Positions 19,673-30,602 are shown, counted from the first letter of the stretch. The stretch is DNA of 64,000 bases from Timema cristinae (GCA_039000515.1 JBCFYV010000001.1:18329928-18393927); one strand, 5' to 3'. Notes: generated by a model from the letters alone, not told the origin. A program made the numbers and translations.

Positions 19673-21395
19673 TTTATTATATTGAATATGGTTTAGGCCA
19701 TGTGTGAACATTTACTTATAAGATCATATTTCATTTATTCCTAACTATTATTCAGGTGGTTCATATTATATACAGATTGGCAAATTTTTTTGCTAATGAA
19801 CTTCTCTTACTATAACCATTTATAGATAAAGAATTAAATACATTTAACAAGTTCACAATAGTTCGATTTGTTCAAGATAAATTGTGACTATTTTAATGCG
19901 TTTTTGAAGTGTATAGCAGGCCATAACCAGATTTTAATGCTTCTACAACGATATGAAAAAATTGCATACAGTAAAAAAAAAAACCTAATTATTTTTAATC
20001 AGTAACAAGAATTATTTCCATCCCTCAAAAACAATTTTCTAGTTTCCATTTGTGGCTAGAACAATTCACTATTGTGGAATACAAATAAGTGTATCTCTTA
20101 GCTTATATACTTGCTAATAATTATATCGACAAATTGATCACTTTTTAGCCTGTTAGCACAATTTCACGGGATATATTGTTAGTATTTAAGACAAGTTTAA
20201 GATAATACGCTTAAACATTCTAAAACTTCCATTTCAAGAAATTTATATAGTTTTTAAAAAAACGAAAAAAATAAAATATATTCTCAAAATAAATCAATTT
20301 AAATTAGTAAAATATACTCTGATTAACCCAGAGAAAATCATTCGACGTAATAATTTTGTAAAAATTTTCAAAATATTTAGAAGATAAAATCATAGAAATA
20401 TCCACAAAGCATACCAGCCATATTTAATTTGAAGTAAATGTGATGGAATGGACATTAAATAATTTTCAAAATAGCTCATTTCTTCTTCTAAGACCTGGCT
20501 TTTCTTTATTTCAATCTAAAGAAAAGCAATAATGTTCAAAATGTAGACGTAAAGCTCCGCGTTGCATAGTGTTGTAGACGGGCCCAGTTATTCAAGAATA
20601 CCAAGCTTTCCTCATTGACGGTGAAAAACAGAGTCAACTCCATGTAGTTTTATAACGTTTTCTTTTTCCTTATTCTCATCTAGGATAAATAACCATCTTT
20701 TTTGACTTGCTTTATTGCTTGCTTTAATCTGTATATTTGCCTTTTTTGTGTGTATTTGAATGCATTTTATTTTTCATTTTATATAATTATTTAATGTTCA
20801 ATTTATAATTTACAATATTCCTATGATATTATTTTATGGACGGATATAAACTAATTTCAAAACATAGATATTCATTTCTTCTGATACCATTGTTTTATTT
20901 TATGTGTCATTTATACAAAGGCTTGGTAACTGAAAATTCCAAAATTTCTCAAATAAAGTATATTTGACTAATTATTATTTCAAAAATACTATACAATAAT
21001 GTTTAAAAGAATACTAAATAACATTAATGTTATAAAATCTAACATTAATATAGGAAACATTCTACAAAGTTGGCATTATTTAAAATACTCGTTATTTATA
21101 AACATAAAAATATGTACTGTATATTCGAAAATTATGACAGTTTTTCTAAGTATAATTGAAGCAGTATAATAATTTAAAATGGCAAGAAAATCTGATTAAA
21201 ACTGATAAAATAAGCAGAAAATCACATAGTCTAAGTTGGAAGATGATTTTTCTAAACGGATTTCTCACCATTATTCAAATAACTTCATTAAATATCATTG
21301 TATTGCTTAAAATAGTTTAAAAAATAGAGTTTTTAACAAACTGATACAAAATAACAACAAAATATTTAATAATATTAATAATAATAATTATTATT
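19673..21395. other. Long AT-rich stretch without a gene
   Basis: 1.7 kb of mostly AT-rich DNA. A slightly GC-richer patch (20530-20650) holds no supported exon. No SINE or known repeat family seen. Confidence 0.4.
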
Positions 21396-21405
21396 TTACT
21401 GATTT

Positions 21406-21679
21406 TTATTATTATTAAGCACCGCGTCTTACTACCCATTCGGGTTATACGCACTTACGCTAATGTGTAATGGTAGTGTGATTGTGAGATGAAATGAAGG
21501 ACCTACAGTTTAACGTGGAATCCTAACCACGGTGGAGAAATGGCATTCCCACATTCACAAGATGTCTTGTCAGAGGTGAAGGAAGGGTTTGGTAATCAGA
21601 TAAATCTTTGCCGGACCGGGATTGAACCCCGGCCACCAGCATAGAAGTCTGACACCTTACCCCTAGACCACTAGGTCAC
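21406..21679 (-). mobile_element. SINE-B with target duplication
   Basis: Short subtype, full-length: reversed tail AAGCACCGCGTCTTACTACC to CACTAGGTCAC. TTACTGATTT is duplicated at 21396-21405 and 21680-21689. Confidence 0.92.
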
Positions 21680-21689
21680 TTACTGATTT

Positions 21690-22428
21690 AAAAAAAATTG
21701 AAATGTCACAAAGTGTACTTAAAAAAAAAAAATATACTTTAAACAATTCCAATTTAGTTTTGAAAGGTTTTGTTATGGTTCACAATTTTGAATTAACATT
21801 ATTATTGTTTTAATGAATTTTTATTTTTATTAAATCTCACAAAAATTTTTTTTTAACTATGTAATTTAAATATTTTCCAATTTACTTTTGGATGATTTTG
21901 TTGTGGTTCAAAATATGATTGTTTTTGATTCGTCTTGCATTTGACTTGGTAGCTTCTTCGACTGACTATGTCGGTACATATTTGTAAAACACGCAGAAAC
22001 TCATCGTATTCGCTCCATTGACTCTAACGTTGGTAGGCCACAAAAGCCATGCAAAAGAAAAATCTTTATTCACTTAATCTGTCATAAAAAAGAAAAAGAA
22101 AAGAAGACTGTCTACGGTAGAGTTTCAAGCCCCGTTAAACTCATATGTTAGAGACTAGAGAAAGAAGAATGGCGAAAATGTAGTTATGAGAACGCTCGAT
22201 AGATGGTGTGTGGCTTAACATTTTCGTAAGGAGGCTGGAGTTACTTTTTGAAATTTATATAGAACGTTACATTCTATTTGTCTAATACGTTTAAAGTATA
22301 AACCTTTTTTCCATAATATTTAGTTCTAATTCATAACTAATGAAAATTATATAATTAGTTATTTTGTAGAACTACATTCTAGATCTTTAACTAGGAGTAA
22401 TTTTAATCCTTTATTTTATGATAAAAAT
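21690..22428. other. Gene-free stretch
   Basis: AT-rich, with a more complex part at 21930-22230 that belongs to no repeat family seen here. No exon supported. Confidence 0.3.
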
Positions 22429-22722
22429 GGTGACCTGGTGGTCTAGGGTTACAGTTTCAGTCTTCTGTGCTAGGGGTCCATGGTTCAATTCTAGGTCCCG
22501 GCACAGATTTATCTGATTACCAAACCCTTACTTCACCTCTGACAAGACGTGTATTAATCACAATTTGTGTATGTGAGGAATGCCAGGCCTCCACCATAGT
22601 TCGGATCCCACGTTAAACTGTAGGTCCTCCATTTCATCTCACAATCACCCTACCATTACACATTAGCGTACGTGCGTATAACCCAAACGGGTAGTAAGAC
22701 GCGGTGCTAATAATAAAGAATA
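22429..22722 (+). mobile_element. SINE-B, full-length, longer subtype
   Basis: GTGACCTGGTGGTCTAGGG start (A box), B box TGGTTCAATTC (~22470), the GTATTAATCACAATTTGTG insertion, second B-box-like GTTCGGATCC (~22600), stem-loop ACCCAAACGGGT, end GACGCGGTGCTAATAA. No clear target duplication. Confidence 0.9.
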
Positions 22723-23985
22723 ATTTATGACATAACAAAACTCCATCGTGTGAGCCCGCAAACGAACTATACTGATCGAGCGGCCGCCACTGTTAGAGAT
22801 GATAATGTTACCTGCCACTTGGTTATCTCCCAAAAATAACAGACAGTTAGGCCATAAGAGAGTTTATTTACTAAAAAAAACAACAATATGACAGTAAATA
22901 CTCTAGAGAGAGAGAGAGAGAGAGAATGAAGCGTGAAATAGCAATGACAGAACCATAAAATATGTAATGTGTGATACTCCATCTCATGTTAAATGGTGGC
23001 GTTAGATACATCACACAACTCCAGTTACAATTGACCTTCGTAAACATCATATTAAAGTAATTATAGTAAATACCCAAAAACACAAGTAATGCTGATGGAA
23101 TTCCCTCGCCACTGCTGGCGATCCTCTAACAGTAAATAAAGACTCCCTGATAACGGCTCTCTCTCTAACTGCGATTGGGCTTAACAGTAATCGAGAATAA
23201 CAATTTAATATACCACAAATATGATTACTGCCACCATTTACGTTTATTATGACGTCCCTATAAGAGAGCAAACTCGCTGACTCGCAGCCAGATTTAACTA
23301 ACATCATGTTATCTTTTAAACAGTCACACTAATAACCTGATTTCCAAAGGATAACCAGAGATAAACATTTAAATGTACTAAATTGACAAAACAAGCAAAG
23401 AAGACACAAGAATACATCAAGGACCTAATATGGCGGCACTCTACAGCATACGACCATCAATGAATCGGAAGAAGTTGAAACTCCTTTTTTTTACAAATAT
23501 ATATGTTCTCCCAAAATATCACTAAGTGATGTTTAACAGGTCGTACAGCTAAACCGTGCAAAATTGTATATTTTATCCATGGTCAGCAAACAATATGAAG
23601 TAGGACCAGATACAATAATTAATGAATTATTTTTAATACGAAATACTGAACTTTAATTTTGAAACATAATTGCCAGACGGAATTTAGAATACAGAGACGT
23701 GAATCTAACCTAAAGTAGCCCCATGGCTTCTTTGGTGCTGACTGACAGCTCACAGCTCACAGCTGAGAGCTTTGAAAAGTTACCAGACCAAATTATGTAT
23801 CCCTACGCCGAACCATATGATATGCAAAAACATGTGTTTACCAGCTGTCACTTCTGACGGTCAAAATTCAGGTATATACCTAAATGTTGACAGTCATAAG
23901 TCAGCTGTGAGAAAGGAGAGCAAACGTCTAGAACACACTCGGCTCATCTTCGCCTTTTTCAAAAGGCGTGCCCAAACATAGTTCA
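22723..23985. other. Gene-free, moderately complex stretch
   Basis: Contains TCGAGCGGCCGCCACTGT (22776-22793), a (GA)9 run (22905-22924), ATATGGCGGC (YY1-like, ~23428), and a repeated CAGCTCACAGCTCACAGCTGAGAGC patch (split at ~23746-23771). Higher complexity than the flanks, but no exon could be defended. Confidence 0.35.
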
Positions 23986-24180
23986 GATAGTCTTTGTACA
24001 TTGTCGCTAACGCGCATTCGATCTACGCATATCGTCTCTCTTTTTTTTTTCTTTTGGGCGTGGCAAGGAATTGAAGCCAGGCCTAGTCAGTGAGATGTTG
24101 TAGTGCTGGTGCGTGTTTGTGACTTTGATCGGAGCGGAGCACGGCCGAGGCCGGGTCAAATGGCGCAAGAGTGGTGAGCC
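23986..24180 (+). promoter_or_regulatory. Possible promoter and first coding exon
   Basis: A GC-rich patch in AT-rich DNA. An initiator-like TCAGTG lies at 24087-24092. An ATG in a good context (GGGTCAAATGGCG, ATG at 24160-24162) opens MAQE plus two bases, directly followed by a donor-like G|GTGAGC at 24174. Together this resembles a 5' UTR with a short first coding exon. No downstream exon could be joined to it. Confidence 0.28.
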
Positions 24181-24384
24181 AAACATTCTCTTCGTTTCTT
24201 CTAACATATGTTGTAACAGGGATATAATAATACAAACATTTGCAGATAGAGGATGTCTTGTGGTCAACACAACGAAATCTCTAGCCGTTAATTCGGTGAC
24301 CTAAACCCGAACTGCTAATTATTTATTAATGTAGCTCCTCATTTGTTTTCATGAAACTGATTATGACCCGATTTCTGACCCATA

Positions 24385-24478
24385 GTTCCACAGATGGATT
24401 TTATAAGCGCCGAGGATCGAATTCAGAGCCTCCTGATCTGTAGCCAGGAACTCTGACCACTAGAGCACAGAGGCAGTC
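24385..24478 (-). mobile_element. tRNA-like sequence (SINE-E head or tRNA pseudogene)
   Basis: Reversed it reads GTGCTCTAGTGGTCAGAGTT (A box), CAGATCAGGAGGC and B box TTCGATCCTCGG. Acceptor stems do not pair, so it is not a working tRNA. Only one copy seen. Confidence 0.5.
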
Positions 24479-24499
24479 ATTTTAATATTAAACAATATA

Positions 24500-24793
24500 G
24501 ACTAACTAGCAATCCCACACGACGTTTCACGTGACCCCTTAAGAAAATTTGTTGAAAATAACCTAATTAAAAAGATAATTAAAAATTTAAAAATCCGGCT
24601 TAAGGGTGCATTCGGAACCCCCTCTATCCGTAGATCTTATTGGGCATCGCACACAAACAAACATATACAAACACTTCCTTTTATTATCATAAATTGCTCA
24701 ATCTACTTATGAAGGACTACTATATTTATATGCATATGATATATAGTTTTGTGTGTTATTATATATAGTAATCTTCACACTATGTTTTTATGC

Positions 24794-24841
<48 letters not shown>

Positions 24842-24949
24842 ATATATTTATGGAAATTTGTATTTTTGTTTACAAATATGCAAATTTATAATCGTGTGTA
24901 ATGTGTCTTATGGGAAAAGAATCTAGTGTGCCGTATACATATTCATATG
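24500..24949. repeat. AT-rich DNA with (TA)n(TG)n microsatellite
   Basis: The tract TATATATATATA then ~16 TG units spans 24794-24841. Otherwise AT-rich with no gene. Confidence 0.6.
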
Positions 24950-24951
24950 TA

Positions 24952-25198
24952 CAGGGTGGCCCACGGAAAAGTATCCCGCCTCCTATACTCAGCAGGCACC
25001 TCACTCTGAATTGGAGGAGGTCAATCTCTTACCACCCATATTGTGACATGAAAGAATGAGTCAATAAGGCTTTAGACAAGCAGTTCACTTGCTATTATTC
25101 ATGTCACAATATTGGTGGAAGGGGATTGACCTCCTACAATTCAGAGTGAGGTGCCTGCTGGGTATAGGAGGCAGGCTACTTTTTCGTGGGCCACCCTG
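24952..25198. mobile_element. 247-bp palindromic MITE, mariner-like, TA flanks
   Basis: Arms 24952-25052 and 25098-25198 are inverted copies of 101 bp with about 9 mismatches, separated by 45 bp. Both ends read CAGGGTGGCCCACG and are flanked by TA (24950-24951, 25199-25200), the Tc1/mariner target. No open frame of its own. If transcribed it would fold into a long hairpin. Confidence 0.85.
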
Positions 25199-25635
25199 TA
25201 TAAATATGTTCGAAAGTACGTCATGTGTATATTTTGTTTGTGTGTTTATATGTTTGAGAGTGTACATGTGTATATTTTTTAAATATATTTTCAAGTGTTC
25301 ATGTGTGTATTTGTGTTCTGCACGTGTATTAGTGTGTATGTGTATATTAGGTATATAAGGGGTTTATACCCCGAACACTCAAAATGCCAAGTGGCGAATG
25401 ATTTATTCTTTTCTTCGAGAGAAGCAATACTAAACTGTAGAGAGAGAATCGTTGAAAGACATCTTTATCACGTTGGTACTCACTGCGGGGTTCCCACAGC
25501 GATATGCGAGGGTGTCAGAATCATAGACTAATAGACGAATAGACTAAGAATGGTACACAGGTACGTCAAAATCAACTTTTAGAAAATACAAACATATTTC
25601 TCTGCCCTCAACATTAATAAAACTTTAATAGTATC
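25199..25635. other. GT-rich low-complexity stretch
   Basis: Degenerate GTGTAT-rich sequence to ~25370, then mixed sequence with the palindrome GGGGTTTATACCCC (~25359). Open frames here are low-complexity artefacts. Confidence 0.4.
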
Positions 25636-25879
25636 TTCGGTGACCACATGGTTAAGGCGCTACTCTCGTGTTAGACTAGACTGCCGATGACGGGGAGATC
25701 AAACTTCAACTCTTAGTCTGGTGTACTGAGAGTGATTTTTCTAATACGGTTTTACATTGCCTCCACGCAAATGCGGCTACACTTTCTCTTACTATAACCT
25801 TCCTAATTCCTTAGACCACCAGCGTAAGTAGTACACAACCACATAACCCGAATGGTTAGTAAGACTGGGTGCTAAAAAA
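25636..25879 (+). mobile_element. SINE-A
   Basis: Head CGGTGACCACATGGTTAAGG, weak B box, body CCTCCACGCAAATGCGGC, decayed stem-loop ACCCGAATGGTT, end GACTGGGTGCTAAAAA. Near full-length. Confidence 0.8.
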
Positions 25880-25944
25880 CATCGAAATTATCTGATTCCT
25901 ACGAACGATTTAATTAGTACCGACTTTAAGAACCAATAGTACAC

Positions 25945-26152
25945 ATATTTATCTGATTCAACCTTCTCACCTCTGACAAGACATCTTGTGAATGTGAGGA
26001 TGCCAGGCCGCCACCGTGATTCGTATTCCACGTTAAACTGAGTCTCCATTTCATCTCACAATCACCTACATTAACATTAGCGTAAGTGAGTATAACCGAA
26101 CGGGTAGTAGACGCGGTGCTAATAATAATACTAATAATATAATAATAATAGT
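25945..26152 (+). mobile_element. SINE-B, 5'-truncated, with many single-base deletions
   Basis: Starts at ATTTATCTGATTC and ends GACGCGGTGCTAATAATAA. Relative to other copies it lacks single bases at many points: GAGGATGCC for GGGAATGCC, TAACCGAACGG for TAACCCGAACGG, GTAGTAGACG for GTAGTAAGACG. Substitutions are fewer. Confidence 0.85.
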
Positions 26153-26179
26153 AACATAAGTACACGAACAAAGTCACTA

Positions 26180-26385
26180 GTCTCGCCTGGTTCGGATTAC
26201 CAGTGATAAGGTTGCCGAGGCTCTAGCCCAGTTTGGGTTCACTGGGATATTTTTGCTTAAAAGTTCTCCAATTTTACCCTCTATGGAAATGCTGGTACAA
26301 CTTTTATGAATTATAGCTCCTTCATCCTTACGCGATTATTGTATCCATGTGGATAGCTTAGGATGGGTAGTAAGATGATAATTAC
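26180..26385 (+). mobile_element. Diverged SINE-A-like
   Basis: CCAGTTTGGGTTCACTGGG head side, body AATGCTGGTACAACTTTTATG, end GGGTAGTAAGATGATAA. Little of the tRNA head is recognisable. Confidence 0.5.
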
Positions 26386-26640
26386 AGAAAAATCCAACAT
26401 AACTCCTTATTTTTATGAGAAGCCGTTTTATAAAATACAAACATATAATTTTTCGGCTAAATTTGATTAGATTTTACTACATTATTATCGTTATTATATA
26501 TTTATTGATAATCACTATCAAATTTAAGAGCTGCAGATCACATGACTTGACATATGAATACGTGAAAGTGGATCTAATAGTTGTGTCTAATCGTCAAATA
26601 ACGGGTTTTCTATGACAGTCAGACCAAACTGTAAAAAATT
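26386..26640. repeat. AT-rich stretch with a block shared with 43400-43545
   Basis: GCTGCAGATCACATGACTTGAC (26531) closely matches CGTTGCAGATAACATGACTTG (~43455), indicating an otherwise unresolved dispersed repeat. Confidence 0.35.
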
Positions 26641-27002
26641 AGTGGTTTCGTGCTAGACTATACACGTATACACACTTTGAGAAGCATAGCAGCTGTGTGC
26701 TCGTGTGTGGATTGGCCGGTGGGAGAGGAGGAAATGTGGAGAAAGGTTGGAAGGGGGAAGGGAGGGTGGAGAACTTGATAGATGTGTGACAAATGGTCCG
26801 CCTTGTAAGTCAGATAGGAGGAGTGTGTTTTTACCACACACACATGTGTGTGCGGTACGTGTTAGGCGGTACAACATGACACGACACTTCTTCAGATGTT
26901 GGTGGCGCACAAACACACGTCCGGTGAGAGACGGTAAAGGAGATCTGGTTACTTTTGCTGCACATTCTTTTGGTACAAATAAATTGGTTTGAAAAAAAAA
27001 AA
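26641..27002 (+). other. GC-richer block ending in AATAAA and poly(A)
   Basis: ~340 bp of higher GC than its flanks, purine-rich at 26715-26775. It contains a 16-bp palindrome CACACACATGTGTGTG (26837-26852). It ends with AATAAA (26978-26983) eight bases before an 11-A run (26992-27002). That arrangement resembles the 3' end of a polyadenylated RNA inserted as a retrocopy, or a real 3' end. Open frames on both strands are unconvincing. Confidence 0.3.
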
Positions 27003-27029
27003 GATTTGTAATATAAATAGATCTACATA

Positions 27030-27540
27030 TTTGCATTTATAAGTAATTTCATATCTTAAATAATTTCGGAGATATGATAAAAAAAATATTATAGTTTACG
27101 CATCAGACCAGAACCCTTAAAGTCATCTTGCCGAAATATTGAGAGTATCCATTTTGTTTGAAATATTAATAAATGTTTAAAAATGAAATTTAATCAAAAT
27201 CGTTATAGCCAATTTTGAGAAAATTGATTCTTTTCTCTTTTTTGCCTTTCAGTAAACTACATTTAAATTAAGGTTAGATATTTAATTTCAAAAACTTCTC
27301 GGGGCAAACCTATGAAAACTCTAGATACCAAGTTGTAGCCCAATTAGTAAAACAGTTTAGGCTCTAATCCAAGGTACAAACAGCCAGGCAGACAGACAAT
27401 AATTCAAAACACACTATTTTGGATTCGGGGGGGGGGGGGGGGGGTTCCATGAAAAGTCTACATTCATTAAAATCTCGGGTTCAATTTTTTTTTTACGATC
27501 ACAATACTTTCTCTACCTGTAAGATGGTGAGAAAGTAATA
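27030..27540 (-). repeat. Family Y copy with intact terminal hairpin
   Basis: Reversed Y order with GCCTTTCAGTAAACTAC, GGGGCAAACCTATGAAAAC, TAGCCCAATTAGTAAAAC and a CAGACAGACA run. The hairpin ACTTTCTC (27506-27513) pairs with GAGAAAGT (27529-27536). A G-run of ~17 is at 27427-27444. Confidence 0.8.
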
Positions 27541-28650
27541 ACAATGGATTAATCAAACAGTCTTAACATACATCTTTTTAAATAGAACAAACTTTAAATA
27601 TGATTATTTTGAAAATAAACGCTGATCTTATTTGATCCATTGTCAAGTGAAAACTGCATTCAACTGAACTTGAATAATTTTCTCGGTTGTATCATGATTA
27701 TTTATCTAATTTCCAGATTAATCGGCTGTTATAATGGTCCTTAAATTAATATTTTATTAACAAAAGAATCACTAATTTAATAATAAGAATATATATTGGT
27801 TTTATTCAAACACAAACTCAATATGTCAATATTAATTTCTAAAAATTAAATTACAGAAACATCATGAAAGATGAAAATATTTTTTTTTAATTTGAAGATA
27901 TAATTTATTACATAATTTCAAAAGCTGGGCCATGTTTGGTATTTTATCTGACCTTTTTAAACACACAGATTGTCTCAACACAAACATTAATGTGGGGTAA
28001 TAAATTTGTTAGATACTAGGCTTACATAAGCTAACTACACCTTACATTGAGTTATTACTTAAAAGGTAGAATGAACCTGAATTTAAGATTAAATTTTATT
28101 ATAATTTAATGACAAATTACTGATATCCCTCATCTCAACCTGTCACAGAACCAAGGTTTCCTCAGATAAGTGTCCAACAACAATTATCTATTTAGGGACG
28201 ATGGTGAGGTGGGCCAATACGGGTATCTAATTTATTAATTACTCATTATTTAGGGCTGTATGAAGCTTCTAAACGTTTAAGATGAAAGTAAATTATATAT
28301 CGCTTTGACTTAAAATATCCGCCATAGCCCTCAAAAACTTTAAACACTTCGATGTAAGATGAAACTTGGATATATTATGAGTAAATTTGAAATTTCTAAC
28401 AAAATATTATATATTTCAACATATTATTTTCGTTATGAAAACACCGATGACTGATAAAGTTACATTTATAACGTACAAAAAATTACAACTTTTTTTTTTC
28501 TTTTCTAAATATTGCTTTTTATGCCGAGATCACAATATACTCAACTTTCCATAACGCAACGTTCACATAACGTAAGGAAATTAGTGCATGCTCATGATTC
28601 ATGTAACTTAATTTATAGCAACTCGATCAAATCACAAACAGTGCTTTTTT
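27541..28650. other. AT-rich stretch without a gene
   Basis: 1.1 kb with no recognised repeat, RNA or exon. Confidence 0.4.
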
Positions 28651-28652
28651 TT

Positions 28653-28886
28653 AGCACCATGTCTTACAACACATTCAGTTTTTACGTTTATGTATTTATT
28701 AAGCTAATGATTTTAGGAATTGGGAGTTCCATATTTATAGGAAGTGTACCTTTTTTTTTTTGCGTGGAGAGAGACTGAAAAACCATTTTGGAAAAACTAC
28801 CCTTAGTATACCCGACCGAGATTCGAATCTCGATCACCCCGTCATCGGCATACTAGTCCATTGCGAGAATAGCACTTTACCTTTGA
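28653..28886 (-). mobile_element. SINE-A
   Basis: Reversed tail TTAGCACCATGTCTTACAAC, body with GTGGAGAGAGACTGAAAAACC, strong B box complement (GAGATTCGAATCTCG, ~28828), head to AATAGCACTTTACC. Near full-length. Confidence 0.85.
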
Positions 28887-28968
28887 CTTTAGCTATGACT
28901 TTGCTTAGCATATTTAATTCTTTGCTATCAACTTCTTTTTGCATTTGTAAAGTGACCTTTGCACATAC

Positions 28969-28977
<9 letters not shown>

Positions 28978-29007
<30 letters not shown>

Positions 29008-29135
29008 GCACCGCGTCTTACTACCCGTTTGGGTTATACGCACTTACGCTAATGTGTAATGGTAAGGTGATTGTGAGATGAAATGAAAGACCTACAGTTT
29101 AACGTGGAATCCGAACCACGGTGGAGGCCTGGCAT
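28978..29135 (-). mobile_element. SINE-B, 5'-truncated, with target duplication
   Basis: Long ATT tail, AGCACCGCGTCTTACTACCC, ending at GGAGGCCTGGCAT, so half the element is missing. CACATACTTATTATTA is duplicated at 28962-28977 and 29136-29151, although part of that match may come from the ATT tail. Confidence 0.88.
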
Positions 29136-29151
29136 CACATACTTATTATTA

Positions 29152-30200
29152 GATTTATTAATATTATTATTACAATAGAAACAGTATTTGGTAATATATA
29201 CACCACAATAAGAATCAAATAGTTTTAGAAATAACTTTTTTTTTCCTCTCATAGTCTCAACTTTACGTGTGGGTCGACCCAGCCCATGTTTTTTTTTTAT
29301 TTACCTCCCTCTCCCCCAAACATTCTCCCCCCTCCTTCCTCCCGCTACGGAATGTTTTGTTCATCATCATGTTGTAGCAGTCAGAAAGTGTTATTGCCCG
29401 TCTTGCCACTGAAACCGCAGACGTCTTCAAAAGAACTAAATGAAAAAATAACTACAACCAAAACTCTCTTACCCCCTCCACTCTTCTCCATCGTTCCTTT
29501 TTTTTTAACAAAAATAAATTTAAAAAAACAGGATGAAACAAAAAGAATGGGGTCTTAAAACCTAAGTTCGAGTGAATTATGAGAGGGAGCAGATGATTCT
29601 CAAAACAGTCCATAAAATTCTAGATCGTCTTCTGACTTTTCATTTTTACGTTTTTAGTATCTTGTAGATCTAGTGCTAAGTCAGTGTTCTGTCAGGGATG
29701 AGGAAAGATGGGGAAGTGAATATATATACATAATATATATATTTATTATTAGGTTATCTAATATTTATTATTTTAAATTTAACTTAATTCAGATCAAGCT
29801 CTAACTTATGATTAAAGAGAGGTTACAATAAATTTATTTATATGAATATACATTTTAAAAGTAAATTTTTTGAAAGTAGATTTTAGTAGAAGAATTATGT
29901 AATGTCATATATGCATTTTTGTTTAAAATATGAACACATTACCGGTGTCTTTATTTAGAATAAATAGGTCTTAACAAAGTAGGTGCACTGAAAAGTGCAC
30001 TTAAAAATATCAAAACAAAGTATATATGTTTCTAATGTTTTTTCATCCATACAGACTTTACATAAATTGTTAAAATAAAATGAATAAATAGCTATGCCTT
30101 ATTGTTTTGTAAATTAATAAAGCTTGTTTTTTCCCTTTTGCCAAATTACATATATATCCCCATAAGGAGAATCTTATCTTACATAGTAAAAGATCAATAA
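29152..30200. other. Gene-free stretch with pyrimidine tracts
   Basis: CT-rich runs with many C clusters at 29301-29342 and 29465-29500 sit in AT-rich DNA. Open frames over them are compositional. No exon supported. Confidence 0.35.
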
Positions 30201-30204
30201 ATTG

Positions 30205-30545
30205 CATTTAATATATTTAAGCATTGAGAAGATGAGGTGAATGGACAGGGTGACAAATAAAAAAGTCCAAAGAATTTTGGGTGAGAAGAGAACCATTTTG
30301 GATGCGATTCTTAGATACAAAACTAACTGGATCAGACACAGACTTAGGAAGAACTGTATTCTACACGTCAACATAGTAGGAAAGGTTGAGGAAAAGAGGA
30401 GCTTAGGAATAAGAAGGAATCAAATATTGGTTGACTTGAAGGAAAGAAGAAAATTCTGGGAGCTGAATAGAGAATAAAAGTACTAGGTTAATTGGCAGAC
30501 TTAGTTCATTGACAGAAGGAATGGATCTGTCGTGAGCCAGAACAC

Positions 30546-30546
<1 letters not shown>
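30205..30546 (+). pseudogene. Non-LTR retrotransposon reverse transcriptase, C-terminal end
   Basis: The frame around 30241-30474 reads MDRVTNKKVQRILGEKRTIL, then DAILRYKTNWIRHRLRKNCI, then KVEEKRSLGIRRNQILVDLKE. This is the familiar end of LINE-type ORF2 proteins, with a NWIGHxLRxNCLL-like motif and basic KRxxGxRRxQxLxDL. Decay is clear: TGA (30238-30240) replaces the W expected before MDRV, and TAA (30475), TAG (30484) and TAG (30502) break the tail. The same frame then gives NGSVVSQNT and meets TAA at 30547, the first unit of the (TAA)n tract. Clade not assigned. Confidence 0.75.

Positions 30547-30602
<56 letters not shown>
30547..30602 (+). repeat. (TAA)n 3' tail of the LINE remnant
   Basis: About 18 TAA units directly follow the LINE coding end, with the first unit in frame as the natural stop codon. 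SINE-A and SINE-B have the same tail type. Confidence 0.8.

Noticed and set aside
26653..27036. 127-codon reverse frame and 95-codon forward frame
   Set aside because: Both span the same GC-richer, purine-biased block; neither has recognisable content.
27427..27444. Possible G-quadruplex regulatory site
   Set aside because: A plain G run within a decayed family Y copy, where other copies have a short G or C cluster (CGGATTCGGGTGG); likely slippage.
30241..30477. Independent 78-aa gene
   Set aside because: It is the C-terminus of a decayed LINE reverse transcriptase, open upstream apart from stops and followed by in-frame remnants.
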